Shown: positions 20,476 through 31,491 of the stretch, in pieces
How the letters are laid out: the number at the start of each line of letters is the position of its first letter
Numbering within the stretch: the first letter of the stretch is position 1
DNA from: Maratus speciosus
Taxonomy: Eukaryota > Arthropoda > Arachnida > Araneae > Salticidae
Length of the DNA stretch: 64,000 nt
Direction of reading: 5' to 3'
Assembly (NCBI GenBank): GCA_963932465.1
Contig: OZ010786.1
Location: 593,081,038-593,145,037 of the forward strand
Made by a program: the position numbers and the translations under genes
The notes under the pieces: generated by a model
Seen by the model: the letters and a program-made list of their open reading frames with translations, nothing else
Databases searched by the model: none
Told to the model about the DNA's origin: nothing

Positions 20476-20631
20476 CATATATTTTGATTGTCACCACTTT
20501 TTTGGAATGGTAAAATTCAACTCATTTAATGGCACATTAATTAAGGTGATAACAAGGGAAATTTTACTATTTAAAAAAAGTTGTACCAATCAAGAAAATT
20601 TCATTAAAAAACGTAGACCACTGGAACATTG
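20423..20631. mobile_element. hAT-like MITE H1, free-standing copy with T-tract
   Basis: Starts CAGCGTTGCTAGAAGGCAAC and ends GTAGACCACTGGAACATTG. The flanks TACACAGC and TACATAGC match at 7 of 8. A T-run of about 29 nt (20443-20472) has expanded from the family TTTTTTAAA motif. More diverged than the other copies. Confidence 0.8.
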
Positions 20632-21284
20632 TACATAGCACGTTGAAAAATGTCATTTCAAGAAAAATGCGACTGAGGTTTTACTAAATAAAACAAGTAT
20701 ATATTACTTTTAGTTAATTGTTATATTTTACAGCTTACAGTTAATCCGGAATTCCTGGTTTTATAACGCTCTACAAAGAAAATAATTCAACACACGTACA
20801 ACTGTGTCCCACCGAGTCCACATTTATGTTTTTCAGCCGCTTCGCGGTAACTTTCAATTGGCAATAACTTCTTAAATATTTGGAATTTCACCTACCTGTA
20901 CTAGACGATTATTCGAAAAATGTGAAAAAAAGAAAACAATTAGAATTATTTATTGTTTGTCATGAACTGAAACTTATTTTTAATGTGGTCGAAAATGACC
21001 TCCGTTCGAAGTTCTGCATTATATAGGAATAATTTTAATAAATCCAGCCATGTGTAAATAATCAAAAATATGCATAAAACAATAAATAGAAACGAATTAT
21101 GTATAAACAATTGAATACTGAATTCTAAATATTGGTTTAGTTGGTTTACTACTGTAAATATTAAGAAATTTTCACTTTGAAAATACGCATTTTTCAAAAA
21201 AAAAATAATAATAATAACAATTAATATTAAATAATTTTCAATTTATCCACTTTATCACGATTTCTTCAAAAGAGGCAGGCACAA
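20632..21284. other. No recognised feature
   Basis: The 83-codon minus frame at 20946-21197 is hydrophobic and low-complexity. No homology recognised, and composition alone could produce it. Confidence 0.45.
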
Positions 21285-21629
21285 CAACTAAAATTAAACA
21301 AAGAACGGTTTATTAATTCGGAAAACGTCATATCACAAATTTAATTGCTCCTTAACTATCAGTTTAAGTTTCGAATAAAGGGATATCTTAATCGTAAATA
21401 ATTTACAAATAATACATTTTAGAATGAATTCTTAAAAAAGGTAGGGACAACAAATATGATTTAAGAAAGAACGGTTTATTAATTTGGAAAACGTCATATT
21501 AAAAAAATTATTGCACCTTAACTGTCTGTTTAAATTTCGAATAAATGGATATCTTAATCTTAAATAATTTACAAATCATACATTTTACTAAGATTTCTTA
21601 AATAAGGCAGTCACAACAAATATGGTTAA

Positions 21630-21797
21630 CTGGGATGAGCGCGCTCCGACCCAAATGGTTGATATTCACCACTAAATTTTAATAGTATTCCTTGCTTTAT
21701 TAAATCTAAAAAATTCTGACATTAAATGCGGCGATAAATACTATAAAATTTAGTGGTAGCAATCGGTCATTTGGGTCGAAATGCTCTCATCCCTGGA
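21630..21797. mobile_element. TTAA MITE, family T10
   Basis: 168 bp between TTAA at 21626-21629 and 21798-21801. The ends CTGGGATGAGCGCGCTCCGA and TGCTCTCATCCCTGGA bracket CCCAAATG and CATTTGGG. It sits inside the array site ATATGATTAAAGAAAGAACG, intact in the next unit. Its interior CACCACTAAATTTTAATAG resembles the MITE at 30049. Confidence 0.85.
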
Positions 21798-22168
21798 TTA
21801 AAGAATGAACGGTTTATTGATTTGTAAAACGACATATCATAAAAATAATTGCACCTTAACTATATGTTTAAGTTTCGAATAAAGGGATATCTTAATCTTA
21901 AATAATTTACAAATAATACATTTTACCACGATTTCTTAAAAAAAGGCAGGAACAACAAACATGATTAAAGAAAGAACGGTTTATTAATTTGGAAAACGTC
22001 ATATCACAAAAATAATTGCACCTTAACTATTGTTTAAGTTTCGAATAAAGGGATATCTTATACCGTTGTTGCCAGCCTCCCGATATGAATAAAGTTATGA
22101 TATATGAATACTGAAATTATGATATATGAAATTATGATACATGATATGAAAGTATGAATAAAGTATGA

Positions 22169-22725
22169 ATGGAGTTATGAATAAAGAGGAGGACATATAG
22201 TGTACTGTCTACCAGTTGCGAGTGAAGTAACTGAGGAGGTTGTCACAAGATGGCGGCTCCTTTTTTTTAAATCGGATCTACAGTTTCTGCTTACCGCTGA
22301 AGCAAACTGCCACTAGTAAATTTTGATTAAAAATTTCACCTTATTTTAGTGGATTATTCTCGCAAAATTGCCTTCACAAATACTGTAAACTTTTCAATTC
22401 GTTTTTACTGGTGGGAGTTGCCCCGGGTATTATAATCTCTTTTACTGACACTGACAGGAGGTTGTTTGAGTTGTCACAATATGGCGGAAAAGAAAGGCAT
22501 GACTACAGCTGAAGCTAACTTCCACCAGAAAAATAAATATCTGTTTTTGGCTTTACTTATGACTTAAACTCTACATTAATAAGGCGTTTAAATAAGGAGA
22601 AATAAATCTGTTCAGATGTACTGGTAGAACCTTGCCCTGTTTGTAATGAGTCGCTACGAAACTGGTTACAGTTGAAGCTTCACTATTTTGAGTATATGTC
22701 ATTTCTTTTTTATTCATAGTTCCAT
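22169..22725. mobile_element. Mutator-like non-autonomous element, copy 2
   Basis: Same ends as 13720-14260 (ATGGAGTTATGAATAAAGAG; TTCATAGTTCCAT) and the same landmarks: CATATAGTGTACTGTCTACC, CACAAGATGGCGGCTCC, CACAATATGGCGGAA. The left flank is a run of degenerate ATGAATA repeats (22083-22168), so the target duplication cannot be read. Confidence 0.65.
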
Positions 22726-23096
22726 GTTTTGAATACAATATTTTTACGCAGAAATACTTGTTTTATACACTTGAACATTTTTTGCAATTAAATAAAGCGA
22801 ACATTTTTGTAAGAATTTACCGGTATTTAAAAAATCGGGAAGTTGGCAACTAGGCTAACCTTTGAAGATCTGATCTACACAATTTATTCTGTAGGTGATC
22901 GTAAACAAAAAAAAAAAAAAAATCCACTTTTTGTGCTATTTAAAGTCGGGCCTGCACTCGCTGAATTGCGTCAATCCTCCCTTGGCATAACCAGATATCG
23001 GACATTTAAAAAAAATATTTTTTCAATCACATATGAACCTGTTAATTAGGAGAAACCACCAAACATTTCCATTTCTACCAAAAATCGACCTATCTT

Positions 23097-23300
23097 TTCA
23101 GGAACAAGTAATTGTGACTCTGTGATATTGAATTCACACTGGAATTTTATAAAAAAAAAAAAAAATTACATCAAAATAGGGATGTAATTGATAAGGGATG
23201 ATCTTTTAAACTTTTTTTCCGCCAAAAATAGTAAAGTAAAATGTAATTAAAAGTTTCTGGTGGCAACGTGATTAAACTTACAGCACCCTTCAAGGGGTTT
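23097..23300. mobile_element. degraded T2-type TTAA MITE
   Basis: The right end CACCCTTCAAGGGG precedes TTTAA. The left end is eroded (TTTTCAGGAACAAGTAATTG). The interior GAATTCACACTGGAATTTT and TTTCTGGTGGCAAC match the T2 order. Confidence 0.6.
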
Positions 23301-23304
23301 AACC

Positions 23305-23515
23305 ATAGATGCTAACATTTCTTAATTATTCCGGAGTCTGATCCAATATGAACACGTTTTCAACCGGAAATTTTATATAACCAAAAATTTCAAAACGAAA
23401 TCGAAAATGAACCTTAGAGATTTGAAGTCGCATTTTCTTATAATTTTTTTTCTGGTTTGAACATGCAAATTTTGGATCAGACTCCGGAATAATTAAGAGA
23501 TGTTGGCATCTATGG
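23305..23515. mobile_element. MITE with ATAGATGCCAAC ends
   Basis: Left ATAGATGCTAACATTTCTTA and right AGATGTTGGCATCTATG are inverted repeats extending inward through ATTATTCCGGAGTCTGATCC. The flanks GTTTAACC (23297-23304) and GTTCAACC (23516-23523) match at 7 of 8. It sits precisely at the junction of two TTAA elements. Confidence 0.8.
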
Positions 23516-23520
23516 TTCAA

Positions 23521-23731
23521 CCCTTTCAGGGGCAAAGCTGTTCCATTGCTAATGTGTTGGAATTAATAAATGACATCGGAATTTGAAAACAAATTTATTT
23601 GTGAATAAGAAAAAGCTATATTTCACATATATAATAAACCGAAAACTTTTTTACCAAAATTCTGGTGGCAATGAGACATTTGGGAATTAAAATTAAGTGG
23701 TTTCATAAAAATAGCACCGCCCCTCAAGGCG
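23521..23731. mobile_element. TTAA MITE, family T11
   Basis: Starts CCCTTTCAGGGGCAAAGCTG and ends AGCACCGCCCCTCAAGGCG before TTAA at 23732-23735. The left TTAA is decayed to TCAA and falls inside the duplication of the adjacent MITE. Related to 63097-63340 (opposite orientation) and a fragment at 44322. Confidence 0.75.
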
Positions 23732-23931
23732 TTAAAAGGGGTTTAAAAGTTTTAATCTTAAATAATATACAACTAATACATTTTACCACGATTTCTTAAA
23801 AAAAGAGCGGCACAACAAATATGATTAAACGGAGAACAGTTTATTAATTTGGATAACGCCATATTACAAAAATAATTGCACCTTAACTATATGTTTATGT
23901 ATCGAATAAAAGGACGTCGCACTCTTAATTT

Positions 23932-24260
23932 CCAATAGCCTTTTTTAAAAGCTCACTTATGAAAAGGATAAAGTTTATTAAATAAAAAATACCAGACGCT
24001 TATACCACTTGAGCTATGGTTAATGAGTTTCTAACCCAGAAAATAGAGTCTTTCAAACTGTCAGAAATTAATATCCTGCCGTTTTGTTTACTGTAAAGAA
24101 TTCACGACGTTAGTAAATAAAGTTCTTTTTTCCTGATATTAAAAGCTAAGTGAGTAAAGAAGTCAGTGAGTTGTGCAACTGAAGGGATATTTATTCCTTG
24201 ATATATGATATTTATTCCCAAAATAAGAGCCACTTCCGTGGATTTTTATTGCTTATAAAA
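23932..24260. repeat. conserved tail segment of array element, copy 3
   Basis: Parallels 9250-9600 and 14760-15190: CACTTGAGCTATGGTTAATG, TTTCAAACTGTCAG, AATTAATATCCTGCCGTTT, TATTCCTTGATATATGAT, CCCAAAATAAGAGCC. Confidence 0.7.
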
Positions 24261-24709
24261 GAAAATAGGAAAATAGGTTTCTGCTAATTAATCGATTTAT
24301 CGGTCTAAGCAATCGATCTCTTAGTCACAATTAAGTAATCGCTTAAATTAATTTGATTAAAAATTTTCAACATTTGATTTTTTTTAAATGAAAAAACTAA
24401 GGTAAAACTTAAAATTGAAATTCTGTGTACAAAATACTTTTCCTCCCGTATTTTACCAAGAAATGTTTTTAAAACTAGCATCTAATGCTGTAAAAAAACT
24501 ACAAACAAATTGATGTAGTTATATTCTTTTATTTGGAGAAGAAAGATGACAGATAAAAATGAATGGTGTTTGCCTCTGTGATGGGAATGGGCATATTTAA
24601 ATATACCCAAGAAATGGTCATAAAGAGTCATGTGTGGTCAACGTGTTATGCAACTGACCAGATTTATTTATTTCTTTATATAAGAGATTTGTTGCGAAGC
24701 AAGAGTCTT
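24261..24709. other. No recognised feature
   Basis: AT-rich sequence. Near 24640-24705, TTATGCAACTGACCAG and TTGCGAAGCAAGAGTC weakly echo the array tail. Confidence 0.45.
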
Positions 24710-24721
24710 TTAACCCCTTAA

Positions 24722-25030
24722 CCCTCTCGCTGCGTAATTGTTTTATCAAAATAGCTTCAAAAATTGCGTATTTAACACCTTCGCGACGAGCGTCTTTTAA
24801 GAATTTTTATTCTTTTGTCACCGGTTTTTCAAAACAAAAATGCTGTCTATTTTAATCGGGATAATGCTCCGATTAAATAAGGCAAAATTTACAATAAAAA
24901 AATAACTGTTGGGAATAATCAAGGAGGGTTAATATGAAGGAAAAATAGCATCCCCGAGGAAATATCGGGATGCGCAAATTTTGCTACTTTTACGTTGCCC
25001 GAAGAAATCTCGGGTTGCGCAGCAAGAGGG
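24722..25030. mobile_element. TTAA MITE T9, middle of the nest
   Basis: Ends CCCTCTCGCTGCGTAATTG and TTGCGCAGCAAGAGGG, with TTAA at 24718-24721 and TTAG at 25031-25034. Close to 14321-14633 throughout, including the inner element. Confidence 0.85.
24776..24928. mobile_element. T1-like TTAA MITE, innermost of the nest
   Basis: CACCTTCGCGACGAGCGTC to TCAAGGAGGG between intact TTAA at 24772-24775 and 24929-24932. The core CTCCGATTAAATAAGGC is that of T1. Confidence 0.75.
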
Positions 25031-25240
25031 TTAGCGGTCGCATTAAGTTACGGTTTAAATATTCAAATTGCTTAGTTGCACTCCCTTTTTTTAAAAAAAA
25101 AGATTCGCCTTATTTAATGACAGGTAAAATGATACCATAATAAAGCCAATTACACTATTTTATAAAACTGGTGGGAATGAAACAATCTGAATAAAAGACA
25201 CGGCCGGTGAATATCACGGGAACGAGAATTAAGGGGTTAA

Positions 25241-26680
25241 CTGTACATTTATTTGAGTATGAAAGGAAATAAAAGTATATCTATTAAATTTCTGTTGCAC
25301 TACATTCTGACTTACACTGATTACGTAATAAGAGAGATGAAATATTATTGAAAATATTACGAGAAATCTGATTTCATTGGTACTTTTTTTTATTTTGTAT
25401 TTTTTGCACTGACAATATTGATGGTGGTGGTGTATGTTGCGGCCAAATAAACACGCGAGATGGTATAGGTCGAGATGGGGTGGGGCGGAGAGTGTTTTTA
25501 AGGGAACTTAAACCATACGCAAGCATTTATAGAATTACTTTTATGTACAGAAATATTTTTAACTGTTTCTTTTTTTACGTTATAAGATTTCTTTTCTTGT
25601 TAATACTTATATATTTAATACTTATAAACATTTAGCAATAAATTAATAATTTAATTAATTATTTTTATTTAAAACATGAGGCATAATAAGATTTCAGTGT
25701 AGAAAATATAATTTTGGCTTCAAAAGACTGTTTGGATTTTAAAGATGTTTAAGAAATCTTTTTCCCCACTTGAACCAGAGCGATTATAATTTGAACGTGT
25801 TCAGTTTGTGTTAAATTTGTTAGAGCACATTAGCACCACCATGCAGCGGGTGTTCAAAACAGAAAATAACTGTCAAACGTACACCATGTGAATTGTGTTC
25901 CACTCTCCACTCCTACAATGAGTTATCAATAAAAGGGTCGGGGAGGGGGAAGCAGAACAGCTACGAGCTCTTAGATTACATAGTCGATCACACTGATTCA
26001 ACGTGAGTTTCCGATTTAGGTTCCCGGCTTTATCCACCAGTTCTACAATATCTTTTTTTTTTCCCTTCTCTTTTTTTTTGGGGGGGGGGGGGATTAATAT
26101 TTTATAATTTCCTTTTTGAATTTTTCTGGTGTAAAATTTCCATTTTACAGTATGCAAAAAGAACATAAGAAGTTAGAGGGCGCTATTGTCAAACTGTGAA
26201 ATTTCTTTCATTCATCTGATCAGGATTATTATTTAATGGCTTGAATCATACTACCCCAGCTCAGGTGTATATCGGGCTTAAAAGGAAACTTAAACCTAAA
26301 CTAATAAACCCTTTTCACAAAAGTTTTAAAAGTAAAGCCCTGTACAAAAATTCTGGTGTAAAATCTTGATTAAAATTGAAATATGTAAAAAAATATCCCA
26401 ACCCCTTGAAAGAATTATTTTTTTTATTTATAATGTAACTCTTGTTATAAGTTATAAGATGCAAGTAAAACGTCCATAGGTGGAGCTTCCAATTTAAAAG
26501 ACGAAAAAAGGCCGTCACCAATGTGTTAAAAAAAAACTTCTATAGGCAAGTATTGTGCAGTTCTGGAACGTTTTAAAAGACACATTAATAACGGCTGCAT
26601 TCAACACATAAAGTTATATACAAATATTATACAGGCGTACATACAATAAATACTATAAACCCAACTGGAGTGAAAAATTA
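25241..26680. other. No gene recognised; G-rich patch and simple repeats
   Basis: GGTGGTGGTGTATG and GGGGTGGGGCGGAG near 25430-25490, and a G-run at 26080-26093, stand out against AT-rich DNA. The 97-codon minus frame at 25873-26166 is lysine-rich low complexity. A single MITE-like TTCTGGTGTAAAA lies near 26127 and another near 26351, without ends. Confidence 0.5.
26171..26185 (+). promoter_or_regulatory. CTCF-like motif candidate
   Basis: AGTTAGAGGGCGCTA contains the strong AGRGGGCGCT core of animal CTCF sites. Isolated motif; occupancy unknown. Confidence 0.3.
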
Positions 26681-26750
26681 GCCAGCGCCAGGAATCGAAC
26701 GGGAAAAACAACGTACTAGGCTGTTGCTCTAACCACTGAGCCACTCCGGC
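26681..26750 (-). tRNA. tRNA-like sequence (Thr AGT-like), pseudogene or SINE head
   Basis: On the minus strand GCCGGAGTGGCTCAGTGG begins a cloverleaf with A-box TGGCTCAGTGG and B-box GTTCGATTCC. The anticodon stem ACAGC pairs with GTTGT around the loop CTAGTAC, giving anticodon AGT. The acceptor stem has one mismatch and one wobble, but the T-stem fails at two of five pairs. A TTTTT tract follows within a few bases of the 3-prime end. More likely a tRNA pseudogene or tRNA-derived retroposon than a working tRNA. Confidence 0.55.
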
Positions 26751-27014
26751 TGATACCTGGGCCTGCAATTTTACACTAATGTACTATGTTGGGGAAAGGA
26801 ACCATCCGTTTATCAGACATACTTGGATGACGGGACATCGATCAATAGATTTTACTATTACATCGATCTACAATATATATTAAAACACACATACACATCA
26901 TATACACATTAATGAAATTGTCCCGATGAAGGGTTAAGGTGCTGTTTGACATAAGGGCAGAAAACACGACGAGTGAATGCAGATAATAGTTAATAGGAGT
27001 TGGCAACATTTTAA

Positions 27015-27784
27015 GGGGACAGTCCCCCTTCAAACGGTCAAAAATGCTAGAAAACAGATTCAAATTACATACCTTTCACAAACTAACTAATAAAGCAAAT
27101 TCAATGTTCTTTTTGGATTGCTAAGTATAGCATTACTTGTTACAATAAACAAAACAGATTGAAGAAAAATATTTAAATTAATTAGGAAAACTTATTTAAG
27201 TAACTTACTCTTTTTTTTTTTTTTTTTTCGTAATTACTATATATCACTGCGTGAATGATATCTCGTGTTCATTTTAATTTATGAACATTAATTAGATTTT
27301 AGTTTAAAGATAACACTTCGCTTAACATAATGAACTAAAATCTTTTAATTATCTTCATTTATAATATTTATAATTAATAACTAAATATTAAAAAAAGTAA
27401 ATCTGTAAAACTTCTCGCATTAAATTTTAAATAACATTTTTATTATTTAAGATAATTCTAAGATTTTAGTTCATTTTATGTACAAGTATAATATTAATGC
27501 ACTCAGAAAATTTCAATCCACTTTCTTTAATAGTTTTGGAGAATTCATGCGCGCAGTGACATATAGTAATTACGAAAACAAAACAAAACAAAAAAATAAG
27601 TTAAGTTTTCCTAATTAATTTAAATATTTGTTATCAATCCTGTTTTGTTTATTATAACAAGTAATGCTATACTTAACAGAACAAAATATTTAATTTAATT
27701 TGCTTTATTAGTTTGTTTGTGAAAAGGTATGAAAATTATATCAGTTTTATAGCATTTTTGACCGGTTGAAGGGGAACTGTTCCC
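27015..27784. mobile_element. long-palindrome TTAA element, 770 bp
   Basis: Between TTAA at 27011-27014 and 27785-27788. Ends GGGGACAGTCCCCCTTCAAA and GGTTGAAGGGGAACTGTTCCC open into inverted arms of about 350 bp. Shared blocks include ACGGTCAAAAATGCTA, AGTATAGCATTACTTGTTA, CCTAATTAATTTAAATA and CGTAATTACTATAT. It contains CACTGCGCGCATGA, which also appears in the long-palindrome element at 47612, linking the two as one group. Confidence 0.85.
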
Positions 27785-27788
27785 TTAA

Positions 27789-29595
27789 AGTAATTTGAAA
27801 TACAGAAGATTTTCAAATATAAAAATTTAAACTTTATTGATATATACTTATTATACAGTCATTGGATTCTTAATCCAATTCTTGAATTTTCTTTCTTGTA
27901 AATATAATATCAAATAAGGAAAACGACAATTTTTAAGTTATTTAATTTATTTAGTATAATGTTCAATGCCTTGATTTGATTACAAGTTATATTTCAAAAA
28001 CAGTATAATAAATAGGAAAAGAAAACTAAAATAGTTTTTTCTCTCTCTCTCTCTCTCCTTGTATCCTTTAATAAATGTTTTAAAGATTTTTTTCTATGGC
28101 AGTGGCAGCTATAAGAAGCTGCGTCATTTTTAAAAGAAAATTAATGTCGGTAGTTCATTAAAATGAAAAGTTATTGAGTATTTTGCCGATAAATATATGT
28201 TCTAACTTTTGTTTAAATAGAGAAATATTGCAGGGAGTTCATGAAATGGAGTGTAACTAGATAAAATTCTTTATGATGATTTGAAACAGCAGTGATATAT
28301 TTGATGATATTATATTTGATATTATATAATGAGAACATATATTATGAAATAATTTGATATAAATATCAGAATAGATGTTATCATTACGGAATAGGTGTTA
28401 GAATAGAATTATGTTTCTATTTTGATATAAAACAGATGAAAGTACGCCTGGCATATCATAATTTCACTTAACATTAGCTATATGGATATTAAACAAACAA
28501 TAGTAAACAAAAGTAAACAAAAACGAACAAGCAACAAAAAACTCACCAATTTATTTCCCATAATGTTTAGACACGAAAATGGATAGATATTAAAATATTT
28601 CGTTTTTTCAAGATGTTTCTGCAACTAATTATAAAAGAAGAAAGTTACTGGTACTAAACGATTGGAAATAAATTCTACTTTTAAATGATGTATATCAAAT
28701 TTGCTTAGGAGAGCATCTACATATCAAAACATAACAAATCCTTGTTTTTTTCGACAGCAACACCCAATTTTGACAATACATTTTACATCTTCATTTCAAA
28801 CTATGCCTAGAAACGAAATTTCAAGTCATTTGGGTGATAAGTTTTTGCATTATAAACATTCAAAATTTGCAGCTCCTTATGTTAAATTACATTTTCATAT
28901 TTTTATTTATATCTCCTTAAATTATAATCCTAATATGTTAATTTTGTGTGTGGTTATAATACTAAAAAAACCAAACAAAAATGCATTGAATTTGCAATTT
29001 TAAAATTTTAAAAATATGGATTATGAAATTAATATTCGAAAAAAATATGAATCGCTACTTGCAATTTTTTGACAAATTTATACTTATTATGTTCTGTTTT
29101 AAGCGAATACTCAATTTCAAAAAGGAAAAATTCCAAGAAGTATTCGAATTATGATTTAAAAACGTTAAAATGATGGTTTCAGGGGCTGTCTATGATGTGC
29201 TGAAAAGCATGATTTGAAAAAAAAAGTGTTTTACTTATTTTATTGAAACATTTGGGCGGGTAACAGTCGAGAAGTATTAAGTGAGTGAAATGGTCGTATT
29301 GGCAAGAAATAATGCATTTATAGAATTCAAATAGTCATTCTGTAGCATTTCAATAATCGAGTACCGAATTTCAATTTGATACAGCGCCTAAAATATGGTC
29401 ATTTTAAAATAACTCATTTCTCTTATAGTAATTCTACTAATCGTATGAATTTCATGAAAATTTATATTTACGCTAGTTGTAGGGTGTAGAATTTATTTAT
29501 GGTGTCAATCGTGGGTATTGCTATTGAAAAATAAACAAAGTTTGTGATCGTTTTGATAAGAAGATGATCCATATATATGGATTATATAACATCAT
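27789..29595. other. No recognised gene; (CT)n and one 100-codon open frame
   Basis: A CT microsatellite lies at 28042-28058. The plus-strand frame at 28701-29003 (100 codons, starts MLRRASTYQN) has a varied composition but no motif I recognise, no Kozak-type context and no splice evidence. It is left unassigned. Confidence 0.45.
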
Positions 29596-29599
29596 TTAA

Positions 29600-29802
29600 C
29601 CCCTTGAGGGGCAAGCAATTACGCTTGTGAAATGCTGAACTCCCACCGGAATCTTTGAAAAATTCTATTTCAAAATAAGTAAAAGCAATTTTACGGCCTT
29701 TTTTCTACCAAAGTTAGAAAAGTAAAATGTAATAAAATTTTCTGGTGTAAAACTTCATTAATTGTAGGTTTTATATAATATATACCGGTGCCCCTCAAGG
29801 AG
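29600..29802. mobile_element. TTAA MITE, T2 copy
   Basis: Starts CCCCTTGAGGGGCAAGCAAT after TTAA (29596-29599) and ends GGTGCCCCTCAAGG. The right TTAA is decayed (GATAA). About 95 percent alike by eye to 1518-1721, in the same orientation. Confidence 0.85.
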
Positions 29803-29923
29803 ATAAACGTAGACTTTATTTCAAATCGTTTGGTACCAGTAACTTTCTTCTACAATAATTTGTTGCAAAGTTAGTTGGGGATATTTACTTTATTTCCACG
29901 ACTGTACATCCAAAATGTTTCAC

Positions 29924-30645
29924 CAGTGAAGTATAGTCAGGAGGGTTAATTATGACCACTTTATACATTTTCAACTTCGCTATTTTTTTTTTTTTTTTTT
30001 TGCTTATTTCTATTTGGAAAAGTGCTGTTTTTAGTACATAGGAAGTACATCGCTGCCAACCTTTACGCTTTTTTGCTACCACTAAAATTTAATAGACATT
30101 TTCGCCTTGTTTAATCGTGAGATTCCGACGATTTAATAAGACAATATTTACTATAAAATTTTAGTGGTAAGAAGAAAGCGTAAAAGTTGGCAGCTATGGA
30201 AGTAACTTTGATTCTTTAAGAACACATTTTAAAAGTTTTAATTATCATAGCTCTTTTTCTTTTAAAGTTAAAAGGGTGGTTATAATTACCCCACCAAAAA
30301 CTCACAATCACATAAGTTTGGGGTAATTAAGACCACAAGTGGGGAAATTATGACCACTATATCTTCTCTTTATACTTGCCAATACACATATGTTTGGGGT
30401 AATTATGACCACTTTGAACTCCAAAGTAACAAATCCGTTTATCAAAAATTTTATAGACTTAGTTTCAAATTGCTATTTTGATCTCAAAAAGGCTTCAGAC
30501 TATTAATAAAGAATACCTAAGATGAAATATACATTATGAGGTTAATATCTAATCTTGAAACAAAATTTTACCATCACAGTTATCTCCAGTATGACGGCGG
30601 TCATAATTACCCCCTGGTCATAATTAACCCATCAGACCCTACTGT
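29924..30645. mobile_element. element with repeated GGGGTAATTATGACCAC motif
   Basis: Ends carry GGAGGGTTAATTATGACC (left) and, inverted, GGTCATAATTAACCCATCAG with CCCTACTG before TA (right). The 17-bp motif or its inverse recurs near 30251, 30316, 30332, 30396, 30590 and 30613. That resembles the motif-studded 9998-11397 element. A hAT-like MITE is nested at 30049-30197. No transposase found; exact left boundary uncertain. Confidence 0.6.
30049..30197. mobile_element. nested MITE with ATCGCTGCCAAC ends
   Basis: ATCGCTGCCAACCTTTACGC and GCGTAAAAGTTGGCAGCTAT are inverted ends. The flanks GGAAGTAC and GGAAGTAA match at 7 of 8. The interior CCACTAAAATTTAATAG and CTATAAAATTTTAGTGG forms a second inverted pair. 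Confidence 0.85.
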
Positions 30646-30836
30646 AGGTTGTTGTAGTTTTGATAAAAACATCTAATTTGTGTAGAAGAAATCAATTTTT
30701 ACACAATTAGAAAGGATGCCACTGGCGACTATTTTCAAATTCTACCTCGCACCATTTTCGCAAATGAAACATTTTTCACACACACTTTTGTATTTTGCTA
30801 AAAAAATATGCATTTCAAAGTTTTTCATATGCATCT

Positions 30837-31018
30837 TGGAAATCACGATCCCATACATTTAAAAAATATTATTTACATACTGCCATTGCATATTTGCAAA
30901 TAGTGTCATATATTAATATTTAAACATTTGGTCAAATATAAATTCCACTTAATTATTAATAATATCATCTTCTTCAATACAAAATACAAAGCGAAATAGA
31001 ACTAAAAAGTTTAGAGAC
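30837..31018. repeat. 180-bp direct repeat, left copy
   Basis: TGGAAATCACGATCCCATAC, TTTACATACTGCCATTGCAT, AAACATTTGGTCAAATATAA and ACAAAATACAAAGCG recur in the same order and orientation at 31492-31678. They enclose a GC-richer 470-bp segment. Confidence 0.85.
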
Positions 31019-31491
31019 TGAAATAATAAAGCCTTCTGTAGTGGATATCTTATATTAAAGATTATTTCGCTAGATGGCAGCACTAGACGACAGTCCTTAA
31101 TTTCCGTCCTTAATCAGTACTGTCAGATTTTCCCCCTGATTCCCAGCGATAAGTTTTTCGCAGAGAGTTCTACGAGACGCGCGATGATGAGTGTGTGAAA
31201 TGTACGCGTCTTTGCGTTAAGATTTCCTCGCAGTTCTGTTCATGAGAGGCGGAGGGAAGAAGGTGGGGTGATGAAGATGTATGCATATAAATGTATTCTC
31301 AAGAGGATTACTTCTGTCTTTCATAGTTATGTAAATATGTACAGCCCTCCTGTAAATAGAAGTATGTTTTTTAGTACAAAATTTTATTAAACATTCTTTC
31401 TACCGAAGTGTAGAGTGGCGCGTCCTTTTGAAGTGATGAGTCCATTATTAAATATTGTTAAGCCTACTTAGGGATTGAAGGTATCTATACT
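31019..31491. other. GC-richer segment between direct repeats
   Basis: Contains CTAGATGGCAGCACTAG, GACGCGCGATGATG, a TATA-like GCATATAAAT, and GTGGCGCGTCC near 31417. It could be a solo-LTR-like or promoter-bearing insert, but no convincing TG...CA termini or short target duplication were found. Confidence 0.4.
31068..31084 (+). promoter_or_regulatory. CTCF-like motif candidate
   Basis: CGCTAGATGGCAGCACT fits the CTCF core (NNAGATGGCAGCACT). It lies at the left side of the GC-richer insert. Confidence 0.3.

Larger units (their letters stand above)
21285..23960. repeat. 166-bp tandem array (interrupted)
   Basis: Units carry AAAGAACGGTTTATTAATTT, AAAACGTCATATCACAAAAA, TTGCACCTTAACTAT and GTTTCGAATAAAGGGATATC. 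Starts near 21298, 21464, 21800 and 21965 give a 165-166-bp period; partial units resume at 23750-23950. The sequence is a shortened relative of the 224-bp unit at 1440-9340. Interrupted by elements at 21630, 22169 and 23097-23731. Confidence 0.8.
24714..25236. mobile_element. TTAA MITE T6, outermost of a triple nest
   Basis: The left end CCCC follows TTAA (24710-24713); the body resumes at 25035 as CGGTCGCATTAAGTTACGG and ends GAACGAGAATTAAGGGG before TTAA (25237-25240). A T9 element occupies the TTAA four bases inside its left end, and T9 itself carries a T1-like element. Removing both restores a normal T6. Confidence 0.85.

Noticed and set aside
26681..26750. Functional threonine tRNA
   Set aside because: The T-stem mispairs at two of five positions and the acceptor stem is imperfect, so it is kept as a tRNA-like pseudogene or SINE head.
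28701..29003. 100-codon open frame as a host gene
   Set aside because: No recognisable domain, no splice or start context, and the nucleotide composition matches the surrounding non-coding DNA. Listed only as an unassigned frame.
31019..31491. Solo LTR
   Set aside because: TATA-like and GC-rich features are suggestive, but no convincing terminal TG...CA pair or 4-6-bp duplication was found. The flanking repeats are 180 bp and direct, so the call was not made.
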